Below are positions 53,110-63,366 of a DNA stretch of 64,000 bases, piece by piece. This DNA is from an uncultured Pseudomonadota bacterium (lineage in GTDB: Bacteria > Pseudomonadota > Gammaproteobacteria > Burkholderiales > Thiobacillaceae), in NCBI GenBank assembly GCA_903835655.1, contig CAILNT010000027.1, positions 1-64,000 on the forward strand, in the 5' to 3' direction. The translations under genes and the position numbers were made by a program. The notes beneath the pieces are model-generated. The model was given only the letters and a program-made list of their open reading frames with translations, had not been told where the DNA came from and searched no databases. Numbering within the stretch: the stretch's first letter is position 1; each line of letters starts with the position of its first letter.

Positions 53110-54364
53110 GGCCCAGGGCGTCGATGATGGGCTGGCGGGCGGCGCGGCGGGCGGGCAACCAGGCCGCCAGAGCGCCCACTGCGGCCATCATCATGGCGGT
53201 GAGCAGGATGTGGGGGATGTCCAGATCGACCAGCAATGGGACCGGGGAGGTCTGGTTGGGCGGCACATAGGAGATGCCGGCGACGTCGATGCCATATTTC
53301 ACGGCGACCGTGAGCAGCAACCCGGTAACACAGCCGATCAGGGTCAGCAGGGCCGCTTCGCCCATGAACAGGCGAACGACGCCTGCGCGGCGCAGGCCGA
53401 TGGCGCGCAAGGTACCGATTTCGCGGGTGCGTTCCACCACGGTCATGCCCATGGAGTTGGCCACGCTCATGATCACCACGGTCAGGACGATGCCGAAGAT
53501 GAAGCCGAAGATCATGTCGAACATGCCGTGCACCTGCGTGTAGAAAGCGGACAGCTCATTCCATGTGCGGATTTCCACCGCGTAGCCGGCGGATTTCAGC
53601 CTCTCCAGCAGGTGGCTGCGGACGGCCTCGGTCTGGTCCACGTCGTCCAGAAGGATGGTCAATCGGTCGGCACGGCCCTCGGCGTCATAGAGGGAGCGCA
53701 CCAGTTCCAGGGGCATGAAGGCGTAGAGGTCGTTGGTCGCGGCATTGCCGGTGTTGAACAGACCGCCCACCGTTACGTCCAGGGCGTTGGCCTGTCCGGA
53801 CAGGGTGTTGGATAGCAAGGCTGCCTGGCCGCCCGGCTTAAGGTGCAGGAGGTCGGCCAGACCGCGGGTGAGGACCACGGTATCCGGCCGGGCGGGGTCG
53901 AGAGACTGGACGCCGCTTTCGTCCTTTCCGGTCTGGGTCAGGCGCAATTCCCGCAGCACCCCGGCGTGCAATTCATGGGCTGCCTTCGGTTCCACGCCTT
54001 CGGCCACGAATATCGTGCTGGCGCGACCGTTGGAGACGATGCCGGAGAGCGTGAGGCGTGGCGTGACCAGGACTACATGGGGCACGGCCCTGATCAGTGC
54101 GGTGATCCGGGTCACGTCTTCGCGGCTGAGCAGATAACGCTCCGGGTCCAGCTTGCCTTCCCGGCTCATACCCTGTTTGGACAGCGTCAGGTGGCCCAGC
54201 AGCTCGCCGTGGATGGCCTGGAGCGAGAGGCCACGATAGATGTTGTGGGTGTAGCCGGCGAACAGGGCAATGGCGGCGAAGCCCAGGGCGATGGCCAGCA
54301 GGGTGACCAGGCTGCGCCGGCGATTGCGCAGGAGTCCGCGGAAGGACAGGGACAGGAAGTTCAT
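53102..54364 (-). CDS. ABC transporter permease (FtsX-like)
   Basis: N-terminal MNFLSLSFRGLLRNRRRSLVTLLAIALGFAAIALF; TVVERTREIGTLRAIGLRRAGVVRLFMGEAALL; AWLPARRAARQPIIDAL. Confidence 0.9.
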   Translation of the reverse strand: MNFLSLSFRGLLRNRRRSLVTLLAIALGFAAIALFAGYTHNIYRGLSLQAIHGELLGHLTLSKQGMSREGKLDPERYLLSREDVTRITALIRAVPHVVLVTPRLTLSGIVSNGRASTIFVAEGVEPKAAHELHAGVLRELRLTQTGKDESGVQSLDPARPDTVVLTRGLADLLHLKPGGQAALLSNTLSGQANALDVTVGGLFNTGNAATNDLYAFMPLELVRSLYDAEGRADRLTILLDDVDQTEAVRSHLLERLKSAGYAVEIRTWNELSAFYTQVHGMFDMIFGFIFGIVLTVVIMSVANSMGMTVVERTREIGTLRAIGLRRAGVVRLFMGEAALLTLIGCVTGLLLTVAVKYGIDVAGISYVPPNQTSPVPLLVDLDIPHILLTAMMMAAVGALAAWLPARRAARQPIIDALGHV

Positions 54365-55056
54365 GATCCCACCTCGTCTTGCTCGATGCGTCCATCCCGA
54401 AGCAGTATCTTGCGATCGACATGATCCAGGAGGCGCGGGTCGTGCGTGGTGAATACGAAGGTGACGCCGTGGGCGCGGTTCATCTCGCGCATCAGGTCCA
54501 CCACCATGCGGCTGTTCTCGGAATCCAGGTTGGCGGTGGGTTCGTCCGCCAGCACCAGGCGCGGCCGTATGCCCAAGGCGCGAGCGATGGCGACGCGCTG
54601 CCGTTGGCCGCCGGAAAGCTGATCCGGGCGCGAGCCGACGAAGCGCTCCAGCCCTACTTCGGCCAGGGCCTGGCCGGCCCGTTCACGGGCGTCCGGCTCG
54701 CCGCCGATCTGTAGGGGCAGCATCACGTTTTCCAGGGCCGAGAGCACCGGCACCAGGTTGAAGCTCTGGAACACGAAGCCGATGCGCCGGCCGCGAAAGT
54801 CGGTCAGGGCATCGTCGCCCAGGCTGCGGCTGCCTTCCCCCTCGAACCAGACCTCTCCCGTGCTGGGCGCGTCGAGCAGGCCCAGGATGTTCATCAGGGT
54901 CGATTTGCCGCTGCCGGAAGGGCCCCAGACCGCCATGAACTCGCCGGCGTGTATGTCCAGGGTAACACCGGCCAGGGCTTCCACCGTGGTGGTTCCGAGA
55001 TGGAAGCGTCGGTGCACGTCGCGTAGACGGAGCAAGGGGGGGGCGGTTGGCGTCAT
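54361..55056 (-). CDS. ABC transporter ATP-binding protein
   Basis: [50 protein letters not shown]. Confidence 0.94.
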   Translation of the reverse strand: MTPTAPPLLRLRDVHRRFHLGTTTVEALAGVTLDIHAGEFMAVWGPSGSGKSTLMNILGLLDAPSTGEVWFEGEGSRSLGDDALTDFRGRRIGFVFQSFNLVPVLSALENVMLPLQIGGEPDARERAGQALAEVGLERFVGSRPDQLSGGQRQRVAIARALGIRPRLVLADEPTANLDSENSRMVVDLMREMNRAHGVTFVFTTHDPRLLDHVDRKILLRDGRIEQDEVGS

Positions 55057-55105
55057 GAGATCCTCTGTTTGGCGATAGCCGGTTCAGGTCGGCGATGGCG
55101 CAAAC

Positions 55106-55156
55106 ATAGCGGGGAGAACGCATGCGTGCCAGGCGCATGCGACGAATCGACGCTAT
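55106..55156. promoter_or_regulatory. Nested dyad ATAGCG...CGCATGCG-N7-CGCATGCG...CGCTAT upstream of the ABC operon
   Basis: Two copies of the self-complementary octamer CGCATGCG (55119-55126, 55134-55141) flanked by ATAGCG/CGCTAT, 50-100 nt upstream of the first gene. Confidence 0.4.
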
Positions 55157-55284
55157 CGGGGGATCAATCGACAGCCTAGCGGATGGCGGCCACCCGCGCG
55201 CGCCCTGGCAGCCAGGAACGGCCCCTTACGGAAGCCGCTACCCCCGCGGTCGTATTCACACACGGGGGTTCCTCGCCGTGTCTT

Positions 55285-56913
55285 TTATTCCAGCGCCGCG
55301 CCGACGATCTCCCGCGCCTCGCGCACGATGGCCTCCAGATGTTCCGCGCTCTTGAAGCTTTCCGCGTAGATTTTGTAGATGTCCTCGGTACCGGATGGGC
55401 GGGCGGCGAACCAGCCGTTTTCCGTGGCGACTTTCAGGCCGCCGATGGGGGCGTCGTTGCCGGGCGCGCGGGTGAATTTGCCGGTGATGGCTTCTCCGGC
55501 CAGGGTGGCGGCGCTCACTTTTTCCGGGGTCAGTTGCTTGAATGCGGCTTTCTGCGCCGGCGTGGCGACGGCGTCGATGCGCACGTAATAGGGCGTGCCG
55601 TGCTGGGCGGCCAGTTTCTGGTAGTAGCGGCCGGGGTCCTCGCCAGTGACGGCGGTGATCTCGGCTGCCAACAATCCCAAGATGATGCCGTCCTTGTCCG
55701 TGGTCCAGGCGCTGCCATCACGGCGCAGGAAGGAGGCGCCGGCGGATTCCTCGCCGCCGAAGCAGAAGTCGCCATCCATCAAACCCTGGGAGAACCACTT
55801 GAAGCCCACCGGCACTTCCAGGAAGCGGCGCCCCAGTCCGTTCACCACCCGGTCTATGAGCCCACTGGACACCAGGGTCTTGCCCACCGCAGCGGTAGCG
55901 GGCCATTGCGGGCGGTGGGTGAGCAGGTAGTGGATGGCCACGGCGAGAAAGTGGTTGGGGTTCATCAGGCCGATAGAGGGGGTGACGATGCCGTGGCGGT
56001 CCACGTCGGCGTCGTTGCCCCAGGCGATGTCGAAGCGGTCCTTCAACTTCACCAGGCTGGCCATGGCGAACGGGCTGGAGCAGTCCATGCGGATCTTGCC
56101 ATCGTGGTCCAGGGTCATGAAGGCGAAGGCCGGGTCCACATTGGGATTCACCACCTCGATGTTCAGGCCGTAATGCTCGGCGATGGGCTTCCAATAGGCC
56201 ACCGCGGCGCCGCCCAGGGGATCGACGCCGATCTTCAGGCCCGCCTTCCTGATGGCTTCCATGTCGATGACGTTGCCCAGGTCGGCGATGTAGGGGGCGG
56301 CGTAGTCTTCCTGTGTCACCAGGGCCAGCGCTTGCGCGTAAGGCAGACGCTTCACGTCGCGGTTGGCGTCGGCCATCAGAGCATTGGCGCGGTTCTCGAT
56401 CCAGCCGGTGACGTCGGTGTCGGCCGGGCCGCCATTGGGCGGGTTGTACTTGATGCCGCCGTCCTGGGGCGGATTGTGCGACGGTGTGATGACCACGCCG
56501 TCGGCACGAAGCGCGGCCGGGTTGGCATTGTGGACCAGGATGGCGCGGGAGATGACGGGCGTAGGTGTATAGCCGGCGTCAGACTGAATACGGGTATCGA
56601 CGCCGTTGGCGGTGAGCACCTCGATGGCGCTCCGCTGCGCCGGGGCCGACAGGGCGTGGCTGTCCAGTCCCACGAACAGGGGGCCGGTGATGCCGGCGGC
56701 GGCGCGGTATTCGCATACCGCCTGGGTGATGGCAAGGATGTGCGCCTCGTTGAAGGAGCGGTTGAAGGCGCTGCCGCGATGACCACTGGTGCCGAAGGCG
56801 ACGCGCTGGGTAGCCACGGCGACATCCGGCTGCTCGTGGTAAGCGGCCAGCAGGGCCCCCACGTCCACCAGGGAGGACGTGGGGGCGGGAAGGCCGGCGA
56901 GGGGGTGGGGCAT
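55285..56913 (-). CDS. pgm: Phosphoglucomutase (alpha-D-glucose phosphate-specific)
   Basis: [91 protein letters not shown]. Confidence 0.95.
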   Translation of the reverse strand: MPHPLAGLPAPTSSLVDVGALLAAYHEQPDVAVATQRVAFGTSGHRGSAFNRSFNEAHILAITQAVCEYRAAAGITGPLFVGLDSHALSAPAQRSAIEVLTANGVDTRIQSDAGYTPTPVISRAILVHNANPAALRADGVVITPSHNPPQDGGIKYNPPNGGPADTDVTGWIENRANALMADANRDVKRLPYAQALALVTQEDYAAPYIADLGNVIDMEAIRKAGLKIGVDPLGGAAVAYWKPIAEHYGLNIEVVNPNVDPAFAFMTLDHDGKIRMDCSSPFAMASLVKLKDRFDIAWGNDADVDRHGIVTPSIGLMNPNHFLAVAIHYLLTHRPQWPATAAVGKTLVSSGLIDRVVNGLGRRFLEVPVGFKWFSQGLMDGDFCFGGEESAGASFLRRDGSAWTTDKDGIILGLLAAEITAVTGEDPGRYYQKLAAQHGTPYYVRIDAVATPAQKAAFKQLTPEKVSAATLAGEAITGKFTRAPGNDAPIGGLKVATENGWFAARPSGTEDIYKIYAESFKSAEHLEAIVREAREIVGAALE

Positions 56914-57064
56914 GGGGTTCTCCGTTTGAGTCGACGATAGTGCCCCGAATCTTACGTCCGTGTGGGGCGCGCTGACCATCTTGCGCGGCGTTCAGCCCCC
57001 ACGCCCAGAAGTTTCCGGCCGCCATGCCGATATGTTGGTTACAATTTTTGCCGGGGGTGAAAAA

Positions 57065-57961
57065 ATGAAACTTTCTGTCGGGTTGGCCTTGCTGGGCGTA
57101 TTGTTCTCCTTGAACGGCGGCTTCGCCGTTCCCGTCGCGATCGCGGCCGACTCGCCGCCCATGGACGATGCCGACAAGGAGAAGATCCGCCAGATCGTCA
57201 AGGATGCGATACGCGAATATGTGGCCGCGCAGCACGTGGTGCCGGATAAGGGGGGCGCGAATGGCATCCTCGCGGACATCCGCCTGGCGAACCGAAATTT
57301 CGTCCGCACCCATGGTCCCGGTTACTTCAAGCCCTTCCTCGACAGCCAGCACCCGCGCGCGACGGTAATCACCTGTTCCGATTCTCGTGTCCATACCCAT
57401 GCCCTGGATGCCACGCCGGATGGCGACTTGTTCATGGTGCGCAACATCGGCAACCAGATGTCTACGGCCGAAGGCTCGGTGGAATACGGCGTGCATCACC
57501 TGCATACGCCGCTGTTATTGATCGTGGGACACAGTGCCTGCGGCGCTATCAAGGCGGCAGCCGGCGATTATTCCCAGGAATCCGCGCCGATCCGGCGCGA
57601 GCTCGATACTCTCCAGGTTCCCAAGGGCGACCCGGGCATGAACAGCATCAAGTTGAACGTGAATTACCAGGTGGGCGCGGCTAGAGCCAAGTTCGAGCGC
57701 GAGGTGAGCGATGGACAACTCACCGTGGTCGGCGCCATCTACGACTTTTCCAACGAGATGCGGCAGGGCCAGGGAAAGCTCAACATCATCAACGTTAATG
57801 GGGAAACCGATGCCACGAAGATCGCCGCCCTGGATTTGATGAAGGAGGCGCCGGTGAGAAAGCCGATCGCGGCCAGGCATCGGCCGGCTTCCAGAAAGGC
57901 GAAGGTCGAGGCGGATGCCACCCCCGAATCCACGGATGAGCCGACGAAGCCCAAGCATTGA
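57065..57961 (+). CDS. Beta-class carbonic anhydrase with signal peptide
   Basis: MKLSVGLALLGVLFSLNGGFAVPVAIAADS signal; Zn ligand motifs TCSDSRV and VGHSACGAIKAA. Confidence 0.88.
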   Translation: MKLSVGLALLGVLFSLNGGFAVPVAIAADSPPMDDADKEKIRQIVKDAIREYVAAQHVVPDKGGANGILADIRLANRNFVRTHGPGYFKPFLDSQHPRATVITCSDSRVHTHALDATPDGDLFMVRNIGNQMSTAEGSVEYGVHHLHTPLLLIVGHSACGAIKAAAGDYSQESAPIRRELDTLQVPKGDPGMNSIKLNVNYQVGAARAKFEREVSDGQLTVVGAIYDFSNEMRQGQGKLNIINVNGETDATKIAALDLMKEAPVRKPIAARHRPASRKAKVEADATPESTDEPTKPKH

Positions 57962-57988
57962 AGCGAACTCCCCCACGAAAGGAAGAAC

Positions 57989-59071
57989 ATGGAACGCATT
58001 TACAACTTCAGCGCCGGCCCGGCGGTATTGCCTCGTGAAGTCCTGGAACAGGCGCGGGACGAGCTGGTCGACTGGCACGGCTGCGGCATGTCGGTCATGG
58101 AGATGTCGCACCGCGGCAAGGAATACATGGGTATCCAGGCCGAGGCCGAGTCCGACCTGCGCGAGTTGATGGGCATACCATCCAACTACAAGGTGCTGTT
58201 CCTCCAGGGCGGGGCCTCCAGCCAGTTCGCCATGGTTCCGATGAATTTGTTTCGCGGCAAGACCTCCGCCGATTACCTGAACACCGGTGTATGGTCGAAG
58301 AAGGCGATCAAGGAAGCGAAGAAATATGGCGCAGTCAACGTGGTGGCCAGTTCCGAGGACCGCGACTACACCTATGCGCCCACCCAGGAATCCTGGAGGC
58401 TGGACTCCGACGCCGCCTATGTCCATTTCACCCCCAACGAAACCATAGGCGGTGTGGAAATATTCTGGACCCCGGAAACCGGCGACGTACCCCTGGTCGC
58501 CGACATGTCTTCCACCATTTTGTCCCGGCCCATGGATGTCTCGAAGTACGGGCTGATCTACGCCGGGGCGCAAAAGAACATCGGCCCGGCCGGCCTGACG
58601 CTGGTGATCGTGCGCGACGACCTGATCGGCCAGACCGTTCCCGGCACGCCGACCATGTTCGACTACCAGATCCACGGCGACAACGATTCCATGTACAACA
58701 CGCCGCCCACCTACGGCATCTACATGGCCGGCCTGGTGTTCAAGCTGCTCAAGGCCCGAGGCGGCCTGAGCGCGATGCACAGGCAGAACCTCGCCAAGGC
58801 GAATCTGCTCTACGACACCATGGACGCCAGCGATTTCTACCATACGCCGGTTGCCCGCGAAAACCGCTCGCTCATGAACGTGCCCTTCACCTTGAAGGAC
58901 GCGGCCCTGGACGAGGATTTTCTCAAGGGCGCGAAGGCGCGGGGGTTGATGCAACTGAAGGGCCACCGTTCCGTGGGCGGCATGCGTGCCTCCATCTACA
59001 ACGCCATGCCGGTCGAAGGCGTGCAGGCGCTGGTGGACTACATGCTGGAATTCGAGCTGGCGCGCGGCTGA
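57989..59071 (+). CDS. serC: Phosphoserine aminotransferase SerC
   Basis: [65 protein letters not shown]. Confidence 0.96.
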   Translation: MERIYNFSAGPAVLPREVLEQARDELVDWHGCGMSVMEMSHRGKEYMGIQAEAESDLRELMGIPSNYKVLFLQGGASSQFAMVPMNLFRGKTSADYLNTGVWSKKAIKEAKKYGAVNVVASSEDRDYTYAPTQESWRLDSDAAYVHFTPNETIGGVEIFWTPETGDVPLVADMSSTILSRPMDVSKYGLIYAGAQKNIGPAGLTLVIVRDDLIGQTVPGTPTMFDYQIHGDNDSMYNTPPTYGIYMAGLVFKLLKARGGLSAMHRQNLAKANLLYDTMDASDFYHTPVARENRSLMNVPFTLKDAALDEDFLKGAKARGLMQLKGHRSVGGMRASIYNAMPVEGVQALVDYMLEFELARG

Positions 59072-59088
59072 GGCGGCATGGAGCAACG

Positions 59089-59110
59089 GCCGGCGCATGC
59101 GCCGGCTTTT
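59089..59110 (+). terminator. Hairpin GCCGGCG-CATG-CGCCGGC-TTTT between serC and serA
   Basis: Perfect 7-bp GC stem, tetraloop, four Ts; 18-bp palindrome. Confidence 0.5.
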
Positions 59111-59128
59111 CGCAGGAGCGAGACTGGC

Positions 59129-60316
59129 ATGGCCCACCCGCAGAAGATCCTCACCCTCAACACGATTTCCAGGAAGGGCCTGGCTCGCCTGCCGCAGGAT
59201 TACGTGGTGGGCAACGACCTCTCGGACCCCGACGCCATCCTGGTGCGCTCCCAGGAGATGCGCGAGATGCCCATCCCGGCGTCGGTCGTGGCCATCGGCC
59301 GAGCCGGCGCGGGCACCAACAACATTCCTCTGCCCGCCATGAGCGCGTCAGGCGTGGTGGTGTTCAATGCGCCCGGTGCGAATTCCAATGCGGTGAAGGA
59401 ACTGGTGCTCGCCGGTATGTTGATGGGCGCGCGCAATTTGCTGCCGGCGCTGAATTTCGTCGCCGCCCTGGAGGGAGACGAGGCATCGCTGCACGCACGG
59501 GTGGAAGCCGGCAAGAAGGCTTTCGTCGGCCATGAACTGCCTGGCCGCACCCTGGGCGTCGTCGGCCTGGGGGCGATCGGCTCGTTGGTAGCGGGGGCTG
59601 CCATCCGGCTGGGGATGAACGTCATCGGTTTCGATCCGGAAATCACCGTGGACGCCGCCTGGCGTTTGCCTTCCCGGGTAAGGAAAGCGGCTTCGGTCGA
59701 TGAACTGGTCCGATATTCCGACTTCATCAGCCTGCATGTCCCGCTGCTGCCCGCCACCCGCGATCTGATCGACGCGGGCCGGGTGAAGCGGATGAAGAAG
59801 GGGTGCGTCCTGCTCAACTTCGCGCGCGACGGCCTCGTCAACGAGGAGGCCGTATTAGCCGGTCTGAACGAGAACCGGATACAGGCCTACGTCTGCGATT
59901 TTCCCAGCATGGTCCTCAAGGCCCACCCGCGCTTCGTCGCCCTGCCGCATCTGGGTGCGTCCACCGAGGAAGCCGAGGAAAACTGCGCGGTCATGGTGGC
60001 CGAACAGCTGGCCGACTATCTGGAAAACGGCAACATCCTCAATTCGGTCAATTTCCCCAACATTTCCCTGGCGCGCGAGGCCGGTTTCCGCCTGGCCATC
60101 GCCAATGCCAACGTCCCCAACATGCTGGGGCAGATTTCCACCACCTTGGCCAGCGCCTCGCTCAACATCCACGACATGGTCAACAAGTCCAAGGGCGAGC
60201 TGGCCTTTACCCTGGTGGATGTGGACAGCATCCCGACGGATGCCCTCCTCGCAAGGCTCGCCGCCATCCCCGGGGTGTTGCGCGTGCGTTTTCTGCCCCG
60301 CGTATCCACCCACTGA
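59129..60316 (+). CDS. serA: D-3-phosphoglycerate dehydrogenase SerA with ACT domain
   Basis: GRAGAGTNNIPL, LGVVGLGAIGSLVAGAAIRLGMNVIGFDP, FISLHVPLLPATRDLI, C-terminal ACT. Confidence 0.92.
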   Translation: MAHPQKILTLNTISRKGLARLPQDYVVGNDLSDPDAILVRSQEMREMPIPASVVAIGRAGAGTNNIPLPAMSASGVVVFNAPGANSNAVKELVLAGMLMGARNLLPALNFVAALEGDEASLHARVEAGKKAFVGHELPGRTLGVVGLGAIGSLVAGAAIRLGMNVIGFDPEITVDAAWRLPSRVRKAASVDELVRYSDFISLHVPLLPATRDLIDAGRVKRMKKGCVLLNFARDGLVNEEAVLAGLNENRIQAYVCDFPSMVLKAHPRFVALPHLGASTEEAEENCAVMVAEQLADYLENGNILNSVNFPNISLAREAGFRLAIANANVPNMLGQISTTLASASLNIHDMVNKSKGELAFTLVDVDSIPTDALLARLAAIPGVLRVRFLPRVSTH

Positions 60317-60328
60317 TTCCGACAGACC

Positions 60329-61390
60329 ATGAACGAGCAACTCACCCAACTGCGCGACCGGATCGACGCCATCGACGAAGCCGTGTTGCAACTGCTCAAC
60401 GAGCGCGCCCGCCTGGCCCAGGCAATCGGCCATCTCAAGAACGGTTCCATCTACCGCGCCGAGCGCGAAGCGCAAGTGGTGCGCCGCCTCCAGGGCGCGA
60501 ACCCCGGGCCGTTGCCGGCGGAATCGATTTCCGTGCTGTTCAAGGAAATCATGTCCGCTTGCCGCGCCCTGGAACAGCCCTTGTCCGTGGCCTATCTCGG
60601 GCCGCAGGGGACGTTCTCGGAAGCCGCGTCGGTCAAGCATTTCGGCCATGCCGCGATCGGCCTGCCCTGTGCCGACATCGACGAGGCCTTCCGCGCGGTC
60701 GAACGCGGTAGTGCCGGCTTCGGCGTGGCACCGGTGGAAAACTCCAGCGAAGGCGCGGTCAACCGCACGCTGGACCTGCTCCTGTCCAGTCCGCTGAAGA
60801 TCTGTGGTGAGGTGAATCTGCGCGTGCGCCAGCATCTGATGCGCAAGGTCGAGGGCACACAGGGCATCGAGGTCGTCTATTCCCACCCCCAGTCTCTAGG
60901 CCAGTGCCACGAGTGGCTGGGACAGCACCTCTATGGCGTGCGCACCGTGCATGCCGCCAGCAATGCCGAGGCCGCGCGCATGGCGGCGGAGAACCCGGAA
61001 GCGGCGGCGATCGCCGGTGAACTGGCGGCGGAACATTACGAGCTCAAGATCGTCGCCCGCGACATCGAGGACGAACCCAACAACACCACGCGTTTTCTGG
61101 TGTTGGGCCTGGAAGACGCCGCCCCGTCGGGCCGCGACAAGACGTCCCTGGTGCTGGCGACCATGAATCGCCCCGGCTCCCTGATGGAGTTGCTGGCTCC
61201 CCTGGCCCGCCACGACATCGGCCTGTCCAAGCTGGAATCGCGCCCCGCCCGCAACGGCGCCTGGGAATACGTGTTCTACGTGGACATCGACGGCCATCGC
61301 AACGACCCGAATATCCAGAAAGCCCTGCATGCCGTGGAGGCGCACTGCACCTTCCTCAAGGTACTGGGTTCCTACCCGGTGGCAGTCTGA
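60329..61390 (+). CDS. pheA: Bifunctional chorismate mutase/prephenate dehydratase
   Basis: LRDRIDAIDEAVLQLLNERARLAQAIGHLK; VAYLGPQGTFSEAA; VEGTQGIEVVYSHPQSLGQC; ACT region. Confidence 0.95.
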   Translation: MNEQLTQLRDRIDAIDEAVLQLLNERARLAQAIGHLKNGSIYRAEREAQVVRRLQGANPGPLPAESISVLFKEIMSACRALEQPLSVAYLGPQGTFSEAASVKHFGHAAIGLPCADIDEAFRAVERGSAGFGVAPVENSSEGAVNRTLDLLLSSPLKICGEVNLRVRQHLMRKVEGTQGIEVVYSHPQSLGQCHEWLGQHLYGVRTVHAASNAEAARMAAENPEAAAIAGELAAEHYELKIVARDIEDEPNNTTRFLVLGLEDAAPSGRDKTSLVLATMNRPGSLMELLAPLARHDIGLSKLESRPARNGAWEYVFYVDIDGHRNDPNIQKALHAVEAHCTFLKVLGSYPVAV

Positions 61391-61393
61391 GCC

Positions 61394-62500
61394 ATGCGCC
61401 TGTGTGACCTGGCCCCCCCTCATGTTCGCGGCATCGCGCCTTACCAGCCAGGTAAGCCCATCGCCGAACTGGCCCGCGAGCTGGGGCTGGCTGAAGACGG
61501 CATCGTCAAACTGGCTTCCAACGAGAACCCGCTCGGGGTCAGCCCGCGCGCGCGCGCGGCGATCGCCGCCCGCCTCGATGAAGTGGCGCTGTACCCGGAT
61601 GGCAATGGCTTCGAGCTGAAGTCGGCACTCGCCGCGAAACTGGGGGTTGCACTCGCCGGCATCGTCCTGGGCAACGGCTCCAACGATGTCCTGGAACTGG
61701 TTGCCCGCGCCCTGCTCGGGCCGAACACCTCGGCGGTGTATTCCGAGCATGCCTTCGCGGTCTATCCGCTCGCTACGCAGGCCGTGGGCGCGCAGGGCAT
61801 TGCGACCCCGGCTCGCGCCTACGGGCACGATCTGGGGGCGATGCTGGAAGCCCTCCGCGACGACACCCGCGTGGTGTTCATCGCCAATCCCAACAATCCC
61901 ACCGGCACGCTGCTGGGCGCCGGGGAACTGCACGGTTTCCTGAAATCGGTGCCCGAGCGTGTGGCCGTGGTGCTCGACGAAGCCTATGGAGAATTTCTCG
62001 ATGCGGCGCAGCGCGCGCCGACGCTGGCCTGGCTGGTCGAGTTTCCCAATCTCATCCTCACCCGCACTTTTTCCAAGGCCTATGGCCTGGCTGGTTTGCG
62101 CGTCGGCTACGCCTTGGCGCACCCAGAAGTGGCGGACCTGCTCAACCGCGTGCGTCAGCCTTTCAACGTCAGCAGCTTGGGCCTGGCGGGGGCCGCGGCC
62201 GCACTCGAAGACCACGAATTCATCGCCCGTTCCAAGGCCATGAATGATGCCGGCATGAGCCAGATCCTGGAGGGCTGCGAGGCCCTGAATCTGAGCCACA
62301 TTCCCTCCCATGGTAACTTCGTCTGTATCGAAGTGGGCGCGGATGCGGGCGGGGTGTTCCAGGCCTTGCTGCGCCGCGGCGTGATCGTCCGCCCCGTGGC
62401 CAATTACGGCCTGGCCCGCTTCCTGCGCGTGAGCATCGGCCTGCCCGAACAGAACGCGCGCTTTCTGGCCGCGCTGGGTGAAATTCTGGAGCGTGCATGA
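61394..62500 (+). CDS. hisC: Histidinol-phosphate aminotransferase
   Basis: IVKLASNENPLGVSPRA, YPDGNGFELKSALA, FIANPNNPTGTLL, LTRTFSKAYGLAGLRVGYALA. Confidence 0.94.
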   Translation: MRLCDLAPPHVRGIAPYQPGKPIAELARELGLAEDGIVKLASNENPLGVSPRARAAIAARLDEVALYPDGNGFELKSALAAKLGVALAGIVLGNGSNDVLELVARALLGPNTSAVYSEHAFAVYPLATQAVGAQGIATPARAYGHDLGAMLEALRDDTRVVFIANPNNPTGTLLGAGELHGFLKSVPERVAVVLDEAYGEFLDAAQRAPTLAWLVEFPNLILTRTFSKAYGLAGLRVGYALAHPEVADLLNRVRQPFNVSSLGLAGAAAALEDHEFIARSKAMNDAGMSQILEGCEALNLSHIPSHGNFVCIEVGADAGGVFQALLRRGVIVRPVANYGLARFLRVSIGLPEQNARFLAALGEILERA

Positions 62501-63366
62501 TCAACCATTTGGTCGTGATCGGCGCCGGGCTGATCGGGGGGTCGTTCGCCCTGGCCATGCGGCGTCGGGGCCTGGTCGGGCGCATCACCGGGATCGGGCG
62601 GGGTCGCGCCAACCTCGAAGAGGCGGTGCGCCTCGGGGTGATCGACGCCATCGGCGGCAGCGTGGCCGCGGCGGTTGCGGACGCCGATCTGGTGCTCATC
62701 GCCATCCCGGTCGGCGCGATGTCCGCCCTGTTTCGGGAACTGGCCTGGGCCTTGCCTCCCGGGGCCATTCTCATCGACGCCGGTAGCACCAAACAGGATG
62801 TGATCGCCGCCGCGCGCGCGGCGCTGGGGAGCAAGATAGGCCAGTTCGTGCCCGGTCATCCCATCGCCGGCGCGGAGCGCAGCGGCGCGGCTGCGGCGCG
62901 GGCACAGTTGTTCGAAGGCAAGCCGGTCATCCTCACGCCGCTCGCGGAAAACCGGGCTGCGGACGTGGATCTCGTGGAAGATCTCTGGGCCGCCTGCGGT
63001 GCGCGCGTCGAACGCATGGCGCAGGGCGACCATGACCGCGTGTTCGCCGCGGTCAGCCATCTGCCCCACCTGGCGGCTTATGCCTTGATGGCGGATCTGG
63101 CCGAGCGTGCGGATGCCGATACCTATTTCCGCTTCGCCGGCAGTGGCTTTCGCGATTTCACCCGCATCGCCGGCAGTCATCCGGAAATGTGGCGCGACAT
63201 CGCCCTGGCCAACCGCGACGCCTTGCTGGACGAACTCGACACCTACATCGACAAACTGGAAGCCATACGCGGCCTGATCGAAGCGCGTGACGGCCAGTCG
63301 CTGGAAAACCTGTTCGCGCGTGCGCGTCAGGCCCGACACAACTGGATCGAAGGCACACTGACATGA
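62497..63366 (+). CDS. tyrA: Prephenate dehydrogenase
   Basis: [56 protein letters not shown]. Confidence 0.93.
   Translation: MINHLVVIGAGLIGGSFALAMRRRGLVGRITGIGRGRANLEEAVRLGVIDAIGGSVAAAVADADLVLIAIPVGAMSALFRELAWALPPGAILIDAGSTKQDVIAAARAALGSKIGQFVPGHPIAGAERSGAAAARAQLFEGKPVILTPLAENRAADVDLVEDLWAACGARVERMAQGDHDRVFAAVSHLPHLAAYALMADLAERADADTYFRFAGSGFRDFTRIAGSHPEMWRDIALANRDALLDELDTYIDKLEAIRGLIEARDGQSLENLFARARQARHNWIEGTLT

Noticed and set aside
55240-55269. ACCCCCG-N16-CGGGGGT inverted repeat downstream of pgm
   Set aside because: Short arms, long loop and no T-tract in either direction; weak terminator at best.
55183-56940. 585-aa plus-strand ORF
   Set aside because: Antisense to pgm, which has unambiguous catalytic motifs.
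57515-59137. 540-aa minus-strand ORF
   Set aside because: Antisense to carbonic anhydrase and serC; low-complexity mirror translation.
60896-62311. 471-aa minus-strand ORF
   Set aside because: Antisense to pheA/hisC; no recognisable domain.
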